A DNA stretch of 64,000 bases from Atrina japonica (lineage: Eukaryota; Mollusca; Bivalvia; Pterioida; Pinnidae). A program made the translations under genes and the position numbers. Positions 48,690 to 61,790 of the stretch are shown piece after piece (within the stretch, counting starts at the first letter, position 1; the number at the start of each line of letters is the position of its first letter). The stretch covers positions 186,001-250,000 of the forward strand of contig BROG01000403.1 of NCBI GenBank assembly GCA_030159075.1. The letters run 5' to 3'. Below the pieces are notes generated by a model. That model had not been told where the DNA came from. It ran no database searches and saw only the letters and a list, made by a program, of their open reading frames with translations.

Positions 48690-49028
48690 TGTATAACTTC
48701 CCGAGAATACTAGTATATAAACTGCAGTTCCCGGTTCAAAGATGTCTTCACGTTGCTAGGCGGTATTGCCGTTTTTCTGACACTTTTGACGGCAAAATGT
48801 GGTTTAGATAACTTTTTAATTTAATATATCAACATGTAGTATTTCTGGCTATATTGTTTCCCTTCGTGTTTCCGAAATTGTATAATTTCCCAAGAAAAAT
48901 GTAAACTGTAGTTCCCTGCTCAAAGACGTTGCCAAGCAGTATTCCCGTCTTTCTGACACGCTAGCTTGACGACAAGATGCGGTTTCGAATATGCTTTTTA
49001 ATATATATCACCATGTAGTATTTCCGTT
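48690..49028. repeat. Tandem duplication upstream of distal first exon
   Basis: Two diverged copies of about 150-160 bp lie 190 bp apart (48690-48848 and 48880-49028). Both carry, in order, TGTATAAcTTCCC, GCAGTTCCC or TAGTTCCC before TCAAAGA, TTTTTCTGACAC or CTTTCTGACACG, and CATGTAGTATTTC. The copy nearest the exon keeps the TATA-like box. Confidence 0.7.
48714..48719 (-). promoter_or_regulatory. TATA-like box before distal first exon
   Basis: On the minus strand the sequence TTTATATACTAG sits about 72 nt upstream of the ATG at 48642. A transcription start about 30 nt downstream would leave a 5' UTR of about 45 nt. It lies inside the first copy of a local duplication; the second copy has lost the TATATA. 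This is position and motif only. Confidence 0.3.
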
Positions 49029-49253
49029 CTGCTTCGCTGTACTTGCTTCCTAGTTGTACCTGGTGATGAAATATTGATATGATAAAACGTATATTGTTAC
49101 AATACAAAATATCATATGAACTCTTAGGAAATAATAAAGATATTCTTTTATTCTTTTAATACTTGTACATGATAAAGATGAAATGTGTACGGTATTTGGT
49201 TTTCAGACCATTTCACCATATTTTTGAAAAAAAGGTTATAGCATCATCGTAAA

Positions 49254-49308
49254 ACCACGGTCCGGAATCGCTATGTTGGAAAGAGCATAGCGATTCCGGA
49301 ACCGTGGT
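49254..49308. repeat. Hairpin, 22-23-bp arms
   Basis: ACCACGGTCCGGAATCGCTA then TG, a 10-nt loop, and CATAGCGATTCCGGAACCGT then GGT; one single-base indel between arms. Confidence 0.85.
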
Positions 49309-49405
49309 GTTGTAGGTGCATTACGACGTATGACTAACTTATATAAGAATGGATAGAAAGTCAACGAATGCTTGATATTTGAAGTGAAAAACATAACACA
49401 GAGAT

Positions 49406-49408
<3 letters not shown>

Positions 49409-49489
<81 letters not shown>
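49409..49489. repeat. (CT)n microsatellite
   Basis: Pure CT tract of about 80 bp, roughly 770 bp upstream of the distal first exon. Confidence 0.97.
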
Positions 49490-49491
<2 letters not shown>

Positions 49492-50340
49492 GCTGTCTTA
49501 AGGAACTGTCAAAAGGACTTGCAGATTTTGGTTACATAAGGCAGGGAGTCACTGATTGACTTAATACAGGCCATTCAGTGTAGGAAATACTGTAATGCAA
49601 TCACATATGACAGGGAATCTTTATATACAGAGGGTCACTTGAGCAGTGTATACTGTGTATGAGTGTTTTAGGTGCAGTTTTCGACTACACTGAAGCGGAG
49701 GTTTTATTGCGACGAGAGGCATCTACATGATGATCATTTATTTTGAATAGTGAGATCATTGGAAGTTGTTACTTTTCGAAATGAAAGCCAAATGAATGCA
49801 AAATTGCACTTGTAATCTATTCGCAGATTATTATTTCAGATATTGAAGCAACACTTCTATTGTCATAGTTAATCTTTGAATTTATTGATATATATTTTTT
49901 GGTCGAAGTAATATATTATTTTGTGAAAGAATCATGTATTAATTATTCCAGATCGACGGTTCACACATGGAAGATCGCACAACATAATCCAGTATGTAAA
50001 CTTAGATTAAAGTTCTATAATTGCATCTGATAAAAAGCAAGTTAATACTTTTGAAATTTGAATTAAATTTCGGAAAGATTTCTCAAACAATTTTACTGGG
50101 TTTCTAAGTGAAAGATAATGTCGACTTTTAAGTCTCATGAATATCAGTATATAATTGATACGAACGTATACATTGTTGTCGAATTTAATTTGTAATTAAA
50201 TCTTGCTTCAAGTCTAGATGGGATGTTATCATGCAGGAACACAAATTTCAGACGTTTTTTTGCCTCTTTAGATGTGTATTTAAATATATCTAAAAATTAA
50301 AATCGCTTGACATAATATACGGGAATCGTTTTAGTTTTAT

Positions 50341-50406
50341 ATATATATATGTGTGCGTGCGTGTGTGTGTCTCTGTGTGCGTGCGTGTGTGTGTGTGTGT
50401 GTGTGT
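50341..50406. repeat. (TA)n/(GT)n compound microsatellite
   Basis: TA then GTGTGCGTGCGTGTGTGT with CTCTGT interruption. Confidence 0.93.
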
Positions 50407-50469
50407 GACTAATGTTATTGGTCTGTAGCAATGTAATCTTCATCTTCAACATATTTTCTCAGTTTAAAA

Positions 50470-50762
50470 GAATAATATAAAAAATCTCAGATACCAAAGA
50501 TTAGGATGTCCAGGATATAGATACAAATCTGGAAAAAATGGACAAACACGGACCTCTTGAAATCAAGAGGAGGGATCAGGTGCCATGGAGGAGTAAACAT
50601 ACCCTGTCGAACGGTCATACCAGCCGTGAGTCCACAGGCAAATTAAAATGAAATACTTGAGGAACGAATCCTGGTCATAATTGGTACAGACGTCTCAGCT
50701 GCCATCGAACAGGTAACTCAACATTTCACTTAGTGAAACAGAGTCGTTTATAGATTGTTTTA
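50470..50762 (-). repeat. Solo retroelement tail
   Basis: GATGTCCAGGATATAGATAC, GATCAGGTGCCATGGAGGAG, CCAGCCGTGAGTCCACAGGC and CATTTCACTTAGTGAAACAG are the reverse complement of the 61775-62035 tail. Confidence 0.75.
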
Positions 50763-51626
50763 GCTTTTTGCAATAATAAATTCTGGAATACGTAAGCGGC
50801 CTATTTATTCCCTGTGTAGCTTTATCAACTCAAATCCACATTGCATATGTAATAAGTTTGTATTTACAGACAGCGTGTATAACAGTGATTCTAGGGGTAT
50901 TGAACGGAAATAATAAGTTTACCACTTATTAAATGTATCGGGCGTAAATATGGACAATTCGTATAAGAAATGAAAACATGTTCATATTAAACATTCCAAT
51001 TTATATATGATACAATAAAGGAATAGAAAAACTCAGAAAATACACAGAAAATGTCATTATTGTTGTTTAAATGCGTGAGAACACAGCTGCATATTTTTTC
51101 TCTCAGAGACTCACCGAAGCATTGCAAGAAAAAGTAACATGGAAAAAAACGTCCCGTTGTTTCAAATTATGAGAGTGTTTGCTTTGGTGTATTGATCAAT
51201 GCATATTTGAACGCATTGCACAGACCAAGAACGTAACAACTTTTAGTGTGTGCTTCATACACTCAGGTTAATTGATATTTGAATAAATCTATTTCAGACC
51301 ATTCATAAGGCCAAAGAAATATTGAATCGGCAGATATGAAGTGCTCTTAGCGGACAAAGGTGATAATTGATCATTTTGTCCAAGAAAGTGTAAATAAAGA
51401 TTTCTAATGCATTCGATTTTCTATACCAGATGTTTTAAGTTTACTTTAAATTCCAAGACTCTGATATCAATAAATGACTGAATTACAAATAATTTGATAT
51501 TTTCGTATGTCTTATTGAAATGATAAAACGTAATAAGTAAATTAGTTTTTCCGGAATCGGATTGATGAACAAAGGTGGATGCAGAAAGTATAATCATTGC
51601 ACATAAACATTTATGTGATTTTCAGT

Positions 51627-51710
51627 TATCATCATCATCATCATCATTATCATCATCATCATCATAATCATCATCATCATCATCATCATCATCATTATCA
51701 TCATCATCAT
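51627..51710. repeat. (ATC)n trinucleotide repeat
   Basis: ATC repeats with scattered ATT units; no exon context. Confidence 0.95.
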
Positions 51711-52227
51711 TTTTATTGTTTATAATCATTATTGTTGTTTTTGTTGTTATTATCATCAACTTTTTAATTCTTTAATATTTAGCATTTCCAAAATTATAGA
51801 AAGTATCACTTTTTTCTTGTTGATGCAAAGCTGATACAGAAAACGGTTGACCTAAAATTGGGCAGAAACAACATAACAGTTTTTTAATATTTCGCATCAC
51901 ATGTTAATGTGGTACTTTTTATATAAGCAAGCCGCAGTGGCTATTTAAATAAATAATAGTATGATTATATAATTTGATTTATATATGGATTAGACATTTT
52001 GAAAAGAAAACATTTGGATAGTACGTCTCAATCTGTTTTAGTTTTTTTCACATTAGTTTTAATTTCTCAAATTTTCGTCAATGACACAATTGGACACATG
52101 ACGTAGTTCGGTTCAGATTCAATTCTGTACTTACTTTTTTATTATTGACATCGTCTCAATAATGCCATTGTTGTTGGATCTTGACGAATGCAGAAGCCTG
52201 TGTTATATTCCTGCAGTTTGTACGTTT

Positions 52228-52432
52228 TTTAATTTTAATTTTTAATGGCGTATTTTGCCACTCTCAACAATTTTTTTTCTAGTTATATGGTGGCGACTAG
52301 TTTGTAATGGTGGAGGAGAGAACTCGGTTACATTGTACCATTGGCCTACCGCAAATAAACTAGCAAAACCAAAACCGGAGCTCGAACTTGCGCTGAGCGG
52401 AAATGAGAGACTCTGACCGCTCGGTTACGGAG
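52228..52432 (-). mobile_element. SINE family B, reverse copy
   Basis: It begins AATGGCGTATTTTGCCACTC, includes TTGGCCTACCGCAAATAAAC and ends in a reversed head (GCTCGAACTTGCGCTGAGCG to CTCGGTTACGG). Confidence 0.7.
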
Positions 52433-53575
52433 GCGGCGTAGTTGTACGTAACTGACTACGCATACATGATCTACCTGGCTTTAGCAAAATGTTTAACACC
52501 AACTCTCTGTAAGGACAAAAAAAAAATACATGGCCACGTACACATGAACATATGTTTCATAAAACATGCAACCACTCTATTTATTATTAGTATGCCTAAT
52601 AAAGGACAAAACATTTAAAAGAACTTATGGTTAACATGGAAACCATTCAACTTTGGCATTATTAGATAAATTGAAATGTAATAGAAAAACCCGGAATATA
52701 AGTGATGTAAAAGAATGTGATTTTACTTCTTTATTAGAATTATAAGCCTCCGTGATTGATCAGATAATCGTGGTTTGAATCATGAATTTCCTCGCCTTTA
52801 ATCATCGTGTGTTCGCTTGAACCGAAGCTGGTTATTCGAGGAAGTTTGATAATTCAATTCAGGAAGCCCGTTGGTTATTTCCCATGTGCTTTTAGCGGAA
52901 TTTTTCGTCCTCCAACAAACTGACCGCCACCGTTAACGTAAAATATTAGCTACGGCATTACGTGAAATACCATTAAATAAACGAAATCATCAAGAGTTAA
53001 TAAATGCGTTTTGACTTTGAAATATTAATTTACATTTTAAATATTAATAGTCCAATAAAGATTAAAACACAGGATATATCGGAGGAAATAAAGTCTTCTA
53101 AAAATTTGAAACAAACATAATTCTTGTCAATGTGAAAAGTATTTTTTATGATGCTGTACTTAAAAGACAGATCGTTTGTATTTGTACAAGTGTATTGATA
53201 GCTGACCTGTCTAGTACATGTATTGAGTATTTATTGTTTAATTTAATTTCCGACGTCATTCTGGATCAATACAAAGGAATGAGTTTTACTTCAAAAATAG
53301 ATACTCTCTTCAATGTATTGCATAGTCACCAAGGGCTAATAAAGACCAGTGTTCAGAAAATATCATAAACATAATACCAAAGTTTTAGTTTTGCAAACAC
53401 AAAAAAAAAGAACCCAAACACTTACTCAAGCATATGTGTCAATAAGACTTCATAATATATACAATACTTTGGTATTATATGAATGATATTTTGAGCTTGA
53501 ATTTGAAATAGCCAAAAAAATACCTAAATGTATTCCCAACATCCGTCTTATTTTTCTAAACTGTTTTCGTTCTGT

Positions 53576-53790
53576 TTTTTACTACTTAGATTGATATTCA
53601 ATAACAAAAATGATACATATACAAGCATAAACATTTTAAAATTCCTAGTATATATTTTGTGAACATTGCTTGAGTAACCCAGTTTGGCAAATGATTTGCA
53701 AATGATTAATTCAACCTCAGTATTTGTACTGGCATACGGCACTTATTTTCACAAAATATATAGGAATATAAAATATTTAATGTGCGTGTA
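53576..53790. mobile_element. Second copy of the 1316-1882 element, SINE-free
   Basis: It shares ACTACTTAGATTGAT, AAATTCCTA, GAACATTGCTTGAGTAACCC, AGTTTGGCA and TTATTTTCACAAAATATAT with 1316-1850, in the same order and spacing. It lacks the SINE and so represents the empty insertion site. The right terminal repeat is not clear. Confidence 0.7.
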
Positions 53791-53889
53791 TAGATCACTA
53801 TTACAGGAACAAGGAAACTGAACATGTAAACCATAATTATGCAGATGCTATACTTTATATAGACTTTCAATTTGTGTTACATGGGTGTA

Positions 53890-54165
53890 TATAAAAATCA
53901 CATATCTTCAAGATGTCCAGGATACAGCATACCAGTCTAGTGCATGTTGGACAAACACGGATCTCTGTAAATAAAGAGGTGGGATCAGGTGCAATTGAGG
54001 AGTAAACATCCCCTGTTGACCGGTCACATCCGCCGTGAGTCCACAGTCAAATCAAAATGAAATGCATATAATTGAGGAAAAAATACTCGACACAATCGGT
54101 CTAGATAACGCAACAGCTGCTAGTACTATCAAACAGGTGACTCAAATTTTCACTACGGCATATGA
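53890..54165 (-). repeat. Solo retroelement tail
   Basis: AGATGTCCAGGATACAGCAT, GGGATCAGGTGCAATTGAGG, CCGCCGTGAGTCCACAGTCA. The plus-strand open frame starting at 54035 is a shadow. Confidence 0.75.
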
Positions 54166-55641
54166 CAAAAATATATTTACTGATTTGAAAAATATATTTA
54201 CATTTGAAGGGTTCACAATGTACATCAATGTTCAAAGTTTTCTAATATTCAAACGTAATTCAAACTCACACTTCTATATTGCCGTTTCATGCCTATGGTC
54301 TTGGAACCGATAGTGATTCATATAAGTATTAAACCACTTTGGCTGTACCAGGTTTGACATATAAACATGTTCTGGATACATTTTAAATTTAGCTAATATT
54401 TGATATGTTATGTCTGTCAAAACTTTAGTATGAAAATATAGCCGACAAAAGGTTTACAAGCCAACATCATCTTATTAGTGGCATATTACATACTGTGTAG
54501 TTGTTTAATTTCCGGGGGAGAAAATTTCACGTTTTTCTGAAAGTAACTTGTTCTATTGCCGTGGGTATTTTTTCAGTACTAGTATAAATTTAAAATCCCA
54601 GATAACAAAGTATATAGGTTGTGAGTTTTGTTTATGGTAATAACTTTTATCATTATGATTGGTTACTTTTTGTCTTTCTGTTACTTTGTAAGTATAAAGT
54701 ATTACATTCACGGGGTTTTAATTTCACCAGCTTTTCTTTGACCGCGAATTTAGCAAAATTAAACCGTATAAGGTAAAACATTCACGGGTTTTTAATTTCG
54801 CTGTATTTTCTTTGACCACGAATATAGTAAAAAATTAAACCACCGCGAATAAAATCAACTATACATTATTTTAGAAAAAAACACTGCCTTATATATATCT
54901 TTATGATAATATTTCTCATTATTTTTTTTAAAACTTTCATCACGTAATGTGCGGTGTTAGAACAATAGTTGTTGAAAGCGAGTGTTACACAGTGCCTACA
55001 AGTGAGCTATCAACCAAGAATACATTCATCATAGACTTTCATCATGACATGCAAAAATTGTTGAGAGTTGATGTAATCAATAAATGCTTTAAATGACAAG
55101 ATTATATCACAAATAGCTTTATATTTTTTGCTCCAATTTCAAATCAATAGAAATGTATATATCAATTTAATCTATAAATTCTCCAATGTCGTAACTCTAG
55201 AATCACACGAGAATTCAAAAATATGTTTATTACCTTGAGTCGTTTTGTAAAGTCCTTTCACATAGAAATACCCGGATGTATGGAAAATGTTATCCTTCAC
55301 GTAAAATCAACGGTCAAAAGATCAAATGCTTCCAAATGTACATATATGATATTTGAGCACTTAGACAAAAAGTTTTTAATTGCGAAATGATGTCTTCAAA
55401 GTCCAGATGATATCTGTAACTATCATAGTGTTAGTTTTTTAAGCTTGGTTTGATAAACGGGTGCATTATAAATAGGTGAGCGACACAGTACACTAAACTT
55501 CTGACATTCTACGATAACCATTGATCAATATATTATACTGATATAAAATTTTCTAACGATTACGCACAAAATGAAAAAAGAAAATTATTGTTTAACTTTT
55601 AATTAAGATATGGGAAGTTTTAACTGGGAATAATTACTTTT

Positions 55642-55688
<47 letters not shown>

Positions 55689-56017
55689 TTTTGAAAAATA
55701 TGGTAACTTTATTCAGATAACTTGGTAAATAAATGTATATAAGTCATATATATCTAGGGTATAGTTAATTATTGCTGTGTTTTCCCGTAAAAAAATCGTA
55801 ATTTTAGTTATTTAATTCCGTATTGTAACTTTCAATCCCACTCCGAAAAAGCACAGAAGAACAACAGTATACTGTATTTCCATCAAGTAAAACACTTAGT
55901 AACATTTGGATCAAATCAAGACATTTAGATCACTCATCAATCGAAAATACAGATATTGTAGTAATACTGACTCTAAAATTTTTTAGAAATCATAGATACT
56001 AAAATATTAAACGCCAG
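54166..56017. other. Intergenic-looking, with local duplication
   Basis: 54705-54850 has two tandem copies of about 70 bp: CATTCACGGGGTTTTAATTT, TTTTCTTTGACCGCGAAT and CATTCACGGGTTTTTAATTT, TTTTCTTTGACCACGAAT. Nothing coding. Confidence 0.5.
55642..55681. repeat. (TA)n microsatellite
   Basis: Short TA tract with one C interruption. Confidence 0.93.
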
Positions 56018-56164
56018 GGACCCATTTTACGGAAGGTCGTAAGTCCTAAGTTCTAAGTCTAAGTCCTAATTGTCATGGAACTGACCAATCAGCGATGCGT
56101 TGCCATTGTAGTTAGGACTAAAAGTTAGGATTTAAGACTTACGAACTTTCGTAAAACGGGCCCC
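56018..56164. mobile_element. MITE, about 147 bp
   Basis: GGACCCATTTTACGGAAGGT then CGTAAGTCCTAA is inverted at the right (TTAAGACTTACGAACTTTCG then TAAAACGGGCCC). A diverged relative is likely at 44800-44892 (GTAAGTCACAA, GGTCCTAAGACTTTGGACC, AAACGGACCC). Confidence 0.75.
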
Positions 56165-56184
56165 AAGAGGTTAAGGAGACAATA

Positions 56185-56312
56185 TAAAAATCTGGTGGAC
56201 ATCGGGAAAACACAGCTCTCTAAAAATCCAGAAGTGGGACCAGATACCATGGATGATAAGCATCCCCACGTGACCGGCTACACCCGTGGCAAGTCCACAG
56301 TCACTACAAATA
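56185..56312 (-). repeat. Solo retroelement tail, short
   Basis: GGGACCAGATACCATGGATG, GACCGGCTACACCCGTGGCA, GTCCACAGTC. Begins about 20 bp after the MITE at 56018-56164. Confidence 0.68.
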
Positions 56313-56449
56313 AACTGCTTTTACTCTAATGTATTGATATTATATTCTGTAATTTTTCTGTATTCATATTGTATGGTAGTTTTTTATCGTTTATTCTTGT
56401 GATATAGCTTCAACAGAGAACATATTAAGTGTTAGGTTTTCTGATGTTA

Positions 56450-56765
56450 TTGGCTTGTGATGGTCTAGTGTTTGAACGTTGGACTCTCAAGTTAAGTGTC
56501 CTGGGTTTTGTTCTCAGTATAGTGTCACACCGAAGGGTTTTAAAAGAAATGATGGCTATCCCTTCACATTTCAGCTTTTAGCACATGATGTGACAGACAC
56601 GGGTCTTTGAGATGATAGTTCGAAACAGAGATCTCGTGTTTTAGCAGACGTGACATGACATCATAGCACAGGGCAAAATCTGTGGCACTGTACCAGCTGT
56701 CGTCTTCATATAAGTGAACAATTCTTGGTGGGTAAAAAAGGGCAAAAGTATCTTTTGTAATTCGT
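56450..56765 (+). mobile_element. SINE family C, diverged copy
   Basis: The head GATGGTCTAGTGTTTGAACG is recognisable, the B box is decayed, and the body keeps ACACGGGTCTTTGAGATGAT and CTTGGTGGG near the 3' end. The reverse-strand open frame through it is not a gene. Confidence 0.6.
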
Positions 56766-57207
56766 GCTAGATATATGCTTCTATCTATCTTTATACAAAC
56801 TAAATCCGAATTTAACTGAATATATATCAAAAGCTATAAAAACTTAAACTGGAATTGTTTCGATTTCAGTTGTCATTATTTTTATGTCCTAGCTTAAATA
56901 TAATTCAACGGTTGTTACCAAAATGACAAACGAAATCCAATTTGAAATTTCTAAATTTAAAGCTAAAAGTAAGTACTTCACAAAAACTGCTCGTTAAAAA
57001 CTCGTTTTCCTTTTTTTTGTATTACAATTACAAGCAAGTGCTTGTTAACATACTTCCCCACTCCTCTTCTTGCCTAAATGTGAAAATATGTTATTTACTT
57101 AATTGTCAAATATACTACTGTACTTTTAAAGGTATAATTTGGGATATGTAGACCTCCTGAACCAAATAATAAGACACTAGGTTAGTGCTATATTTAAATG
57201 TAATTAC

Positions 57208-57431
57208 GCACACACAAACACACCTACACACACACACACCCACACACATACACACACACACCCACACACTTACACACACACAAACACACACATACACACC
57301 TCACACAAACACACCTACACACATACACACACATATATACACACACACACACATATACACACATACACACATACACACACACACACTTTCGCTCCCGTTT
57401 AATCTAAACATGGACATTCATGACATCCTTG

Positions 57432-57471
<40 letters not shown>

Positions 57472-57583
57472 TCGCTCCCGTTTAATCTAAACATGGACAT
57501 TCATGACATCCTTGTTACACACACACACACACACACTTTCGCTCCCGTTTAATCTAAACATTGACATTCATGACATCCTTGTT

Positions 57584-57614
<31 letters not shown>

Positions 57615-57670
57615 GACAGACACACACATACATACGTTTAATCTAAACACGGACATTCATGACATCCTTG
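57208..57670. repeat. (CA)n with interspersed 50-bp module repeated four times
   Basis: CA tracts alternate with copies of a module containing TTTCGCTCCCGTTTAATCTA then ACATGGACATTCATGACATC and CTTGTTA, at about 57390, 57470, 57537 and (lacking its first bases) 57635. Confidence 0.9.
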
Positions 57671-60600
57671 TTACTAATGGTGATTTAGAATGAGTTTAAG
57701 ACAGCGTGAAAATGTTTCCTGCCGTTAAAGGCGAAAATACATGTATACAGTACATGGCTTTTAGTTTCGCTGTTAGTCTTAGGGACACCTATTTATTGAC
57801 CCAAGTTTATTTTGTAGCAACATCCTCAACTTGTATTTCGTATCTAATGAATATTTTGCGTATACAAATGTTTGTATATTACATTATTTATTATACTCGA
57901 AATTCAATGGCTTCTCCGCAACTTTTGGCCTCCCCTAACCCGATATGATCTTCTTTACTGCGTTTACTTTCCTTAACAATAGGAAAACAAAATTGTTTAT
58001 TTTTGTTTTTATGAATTCCTCACATGGAAATGGAGTACAAATGAATGGTACACTCTACTCTGTATAAAGTATGAGAGTTAACTAGTTTTAGGAATTATAG
58101 AATTACATTAGCTAATGACATTCAAACTTGCTAAAGGCAATTCCCTCTCATTGTTCAAAGATAAACCTATGAAGTATTTTATATTCATACGGAATTATCG
58201 AAACGTAGATTAAACTTTGAAGAGACAGTTACATCATAGTCTTGGACAGCCAAAACCTAATCAAATTTCAAAACATTCCTTTTCTAAATATAGACACCTG
58301 AATATGTCTAATATTGAAAATTTGGGTCAATGTCAGAAATTGAAATACTTGTGCATGTAATACAAATGTAATGTGAAAATCGTCGTTGATTCGGTACCAA
58401 TCAGCATAACACAGCCTCAACGAATTCGGAGTGGGAGGGAATACTGAAATTTTCAGTTCTTTTGTAAGAGTCAGTACCACTCTTGGCAAAAAACCAAAAA
58501 AAAACCAAAAAACAAAAAAAGCCAACAAAAACAAAAATTATGTTATTTATACCACTCAGAGTTTTAATTGTGAAATATATCGATGACGTCATCGTAATGT
58601 ATTGTACAGTGTCATGTATATATTTTAGTAACTGTGGTATTCGGTTTCAATTTCGCACGAATCTATCCGATCCTAGAATTAAACAGATAACACTCACGTT
58701 CCAAAACTATTTTTCAATAAGCCTCATTTTTAACAGATTCATAACAATCTCAAACACAAAATTGATCTAAAACACCATGTTCTGAAGTATTGACATAGGG
58801 GAAGGAAAGAAAGGATACAATGTTTAACTTAACCAGTTAAGATAATGACAATGCGCTATTAAACATTATTTATTTACCCGAAAGTTGCAATATTGTGAGT
58901 AAATAATTAAACAATAATTGTATCGATCAAATTCCTAATAGACTAGATCAACATGGAGTAGATATGAATCAAAATTATATATTTTGAATTTTCTGACAAG
59001 CTAACAGACCAGGTTTAATAACTTCTGGTAATCAAAATTGCCACCTGTCAGAATCAAATTTACAGTTACACTAATTTTGACATTGTATTAGTTATTCATA
59101 TTGACCTATTTCATTTTTTGAGAAAGTAGTCGCTCTTCTATCATTCTGAAACGTTTCTGAAAGTTTTTTGTGTAGAATATAAAAATCTCTGTTACCAAAA
59201 TATAAAGCTTCAGTAATAATTCATATAATCTATTGGATTAACAAATTCAGTACCATGAAATAGCAAAAATTCAAATTATGCATGGGGTGGCCTACATTGA
59301 TATTTAAGTCACCCCAATTACTGTCACGAGCTTGAGAAATACCTTACCAGGTTATCAAAATTCCGTCACAAAATGAAATTCAAATTATTTCCATTGTGAC
59401 CTACATTGCTGTTAACTACACCCCCATCTCAACCCCTATCAAATATCTTAAATAGCATCATCTGTCACATACGTATCTACAAAACAAAGATAGTTTACAA
59501 TTTTGTATCCAGGTATATTACTTTATATGATATACAAATATGGTTAAAATCAATGTCATAACGACTGTACTTACATGCGAGCAGGTATGTCATATTCCAA
59601 TGTTTGTAACTGTTTAGTGTAATTATGTTTTCTTTCATATATATCAAATTCTAGCGCATGTTTGAGAGCAATAGCCTTGGGTTTAAAGAGACTCTAGATC
59701 GACCCCAATGCTGGAGAGTTAGGTGTAAAAAAGTGAGAAAAAAAATTCAAAGGAAAAATAAGCTGAAATGTAAACAATGGAAACTTTAAAGATCACTTGT
59801 GTTATAGATTTAAAGAGACTAGGAATCAAAAAGTTTTACTTATCAAAATAGACACCATAAACGAAGTTGTAAAAGCGTCGTAAAATCACTAACGGCTTTT
59901 ACTAGTTAGAGATGAGTGTCCGGGGAAAAATATTATTTTTATCACTGCTGGACAGAACATTTCAAAAGTAACTTTAACCATTAATTCAAAGCAATTTTGT
60001 TTTGGGTTTATGAATTAAACAGACCAGACGTCGGTCTAATTTGCGCAAATGAATTTTATTGTTACAGCAGGTTTTATCTGAGAATCTAAATGTGGATAAT
60101 AAAAATGAATAGCCTTTGGCGATAATTTATTTTTTCACTTTTCCATTGGGATATATAAGCTTTTTATCTTGTCTTTCTCGAACTTTAAGACAGGAAGTAC
60201 TTGAACACGCCTCAATAAACCGTAGATGATAATTTTCACTAGATTTTGTCAAATGCAAATCATTTTTATGATTAATTGCTGTTTTCTTGTGATATGTGAT
60301 TTGTAGGGACATGTCCATTGATAGTTACCTTACTTTTGATTTCCTGACACTTATCCACCAGAATGAACATGGAATATGGACACTGACATTATAGACTAAA
60401 TGCTATTATACAATACCCAAATTATGTTCTGGCATCTGAGGTCATTTTTGGGGCTCTCATATAAAGCATGCCAAATAGAGAGAATGTAATCAGAAGATCA
60501 TGAAACATGATGCCATGAACCTTTTTTCAAACAAAATATATTTCCATAATGTAGACAAAGGGATGCCGTAGTGTGATGTATAAAAGTTGTCATGACAACA

Positions 60601-61124
60601 TAAGGGCACGTTGGGTATTATAAATAACTAAAATTTTACCACTTATAAATTGGTTTCAGGGGGTCACTTTACGCTTCCGTACAATACAGAGACCAGTGTC
60701 CAATAATAAAACACGACATCCATCTAAGAACTGGTGACTTTCTGACCGGAATGTCAATGTTGATATCTTTTCTATATAATAGAACGTATCGATACAAATC
60801 AATTAAAACCCTGCAGTGTATAAGTACAGAAATAAAATGTTTTCATTATTATAACAAAAGTGTTATGTCAATCAATTTCATTGTTTAGAAGGTTTAAAAA
60901 GTATATATATTCCGAAGTTTACACCAAAGCAATATCCGTAAGGGAATGTAAAAATAATGGCACTGGACAAACAAAAAAATTGAAAACAAACAAATACAGT
61001 TTATAAATTGCATTAGTTTATATAACACAATTGATTTGATGAACGATTTCGGTTTGTTGATAACATGATCTCTAAAGGTTACGTATTTCAATGTGTTAGA
61101 AAGATTTATCTATTCATTTGAATT
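57671..61124. other. Intergenic-looking, no recognised element
   Basis: Open frames at 58268-58592 and 60127-60318 have no recognised domain. The possible exon at 59575-59688 is listed separately. Confidence 0.35.
59575..59688 (-). CDS. Possible exon of unknown gene (speculative)
   Basis: On the minus strand AIALKHALEFDIYERKHNYT then KQLQTLEYDIPAR runs to a perfect donor (CGCAT then GTAAGTAC), phase 2, with a possible acceptor at CCCAAG or TCTAG. No ATG in frame. The composition looks protein-like, but a stop-free run of this length can arise by chance in AT-rich DNA. It could belong to a gene upstream of, or be an even more distal exon of, the kinesin locus. Confidence 0.2.
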
Positions 61125-61230
61125 TGCCTGTGGACTCGCGGCGAGTGTGAGCAGTCAACATGGGATGCTTACACCTCCATGGCACCTGATCTCACCTCTG
61201 AGTTTTCAGAGATCTGTGTTTGTTCAAATG
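61125..61230 (+). repeat. Retroelement tail copy directly before the RT fragment
   Basis: GTGGACTCGCGGCGAGTGTG, GCAGTCAACATGGGATGCTT, ACACCTCCATGGCACCTGAT and GATCTGTGTTTGTTCA match the tail after the RT fragment (61860-61990). Confidence 0.7.
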
Positions 61231-61239
61231 AAATATCTT

Positions 61240-61790
61240 GTACCTTGAACATCCTTAATATTAATACTTTAATCCCTTATTCATACGAAGCAGACTTTAT
61301 TCAGAAACTGTCGAATCAAAAGAAGAAAAAGCTAGCAGTGTCCTTTAATTTGACATTTAGATATATCGACAACGTTTTGTCAATTAATAATGACAATTTT
61401 CATACATATGTCAATGCGATATATCACAGCGAACTAGAAATAAAAGATACAGCAGAATCAAGCACACAAGCTTCATACTTAGACATTTTTATTACTATAG
61501 ACACAGGCGGGAAATTAACAGCTAATCTATACGACAAACGCGACGATTTTGGCTTTTCCATCGTACGTTTTCCACATTTAGTAATATACCACAATCACCT
61601 GCATATGGCGTTTATATTTCACAAATGATGCGGTATGCCAGGGCGTGTTCATCATATGAATATTTCATATATAGGAGGAAACTACTCACTGGCATATTTT
61701 TGACATAGGGATAGAAAACCGCGTTTGATGTCAACATTCCGCAAATTTTATGGTCGGTAAAATAGTCTTGTTTGCAATTACTCTGTTTCA
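61240..61790 (+). pseudogene. Reverse-transcriptase fragment of a retroelement (decayed)
   Basis: An open frame from 61179 to 61628 contains PYSYEADFIQKL, then FNLTFRYIDNVLSINN, ASYLDIFITID and LYDKRDDFGFSIV. This arrangement matches a reverse-transcriptase type common in mollusc genomes; the catalytic YxDD is changed to YIDN (61362-61373), removing a metal-binding Asp. After 61628 the reading shifts frame: a second frame gives QMMRYARACSSYEYF, which is the normal continuation, so there is at least one frameshift and several stops. The first 20 codons come from a retroelement tail and are not part of the enzyme. Inactive relic; Penelope-like or other non-LTR class not settled. Confidence 0.7.

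Larger units (their letters stand above)
50763..53575. other. Intergenic-looking, with ATC repeat and SINE B
   Basis: No coding sequence recognised beyond the listed repeats. Confidence 0.4.

Noticed and set aside
57115..57490. Cys/Val or His/Thr-rich open frames
   Set aside because: Translations of (CA)n microsatellite.
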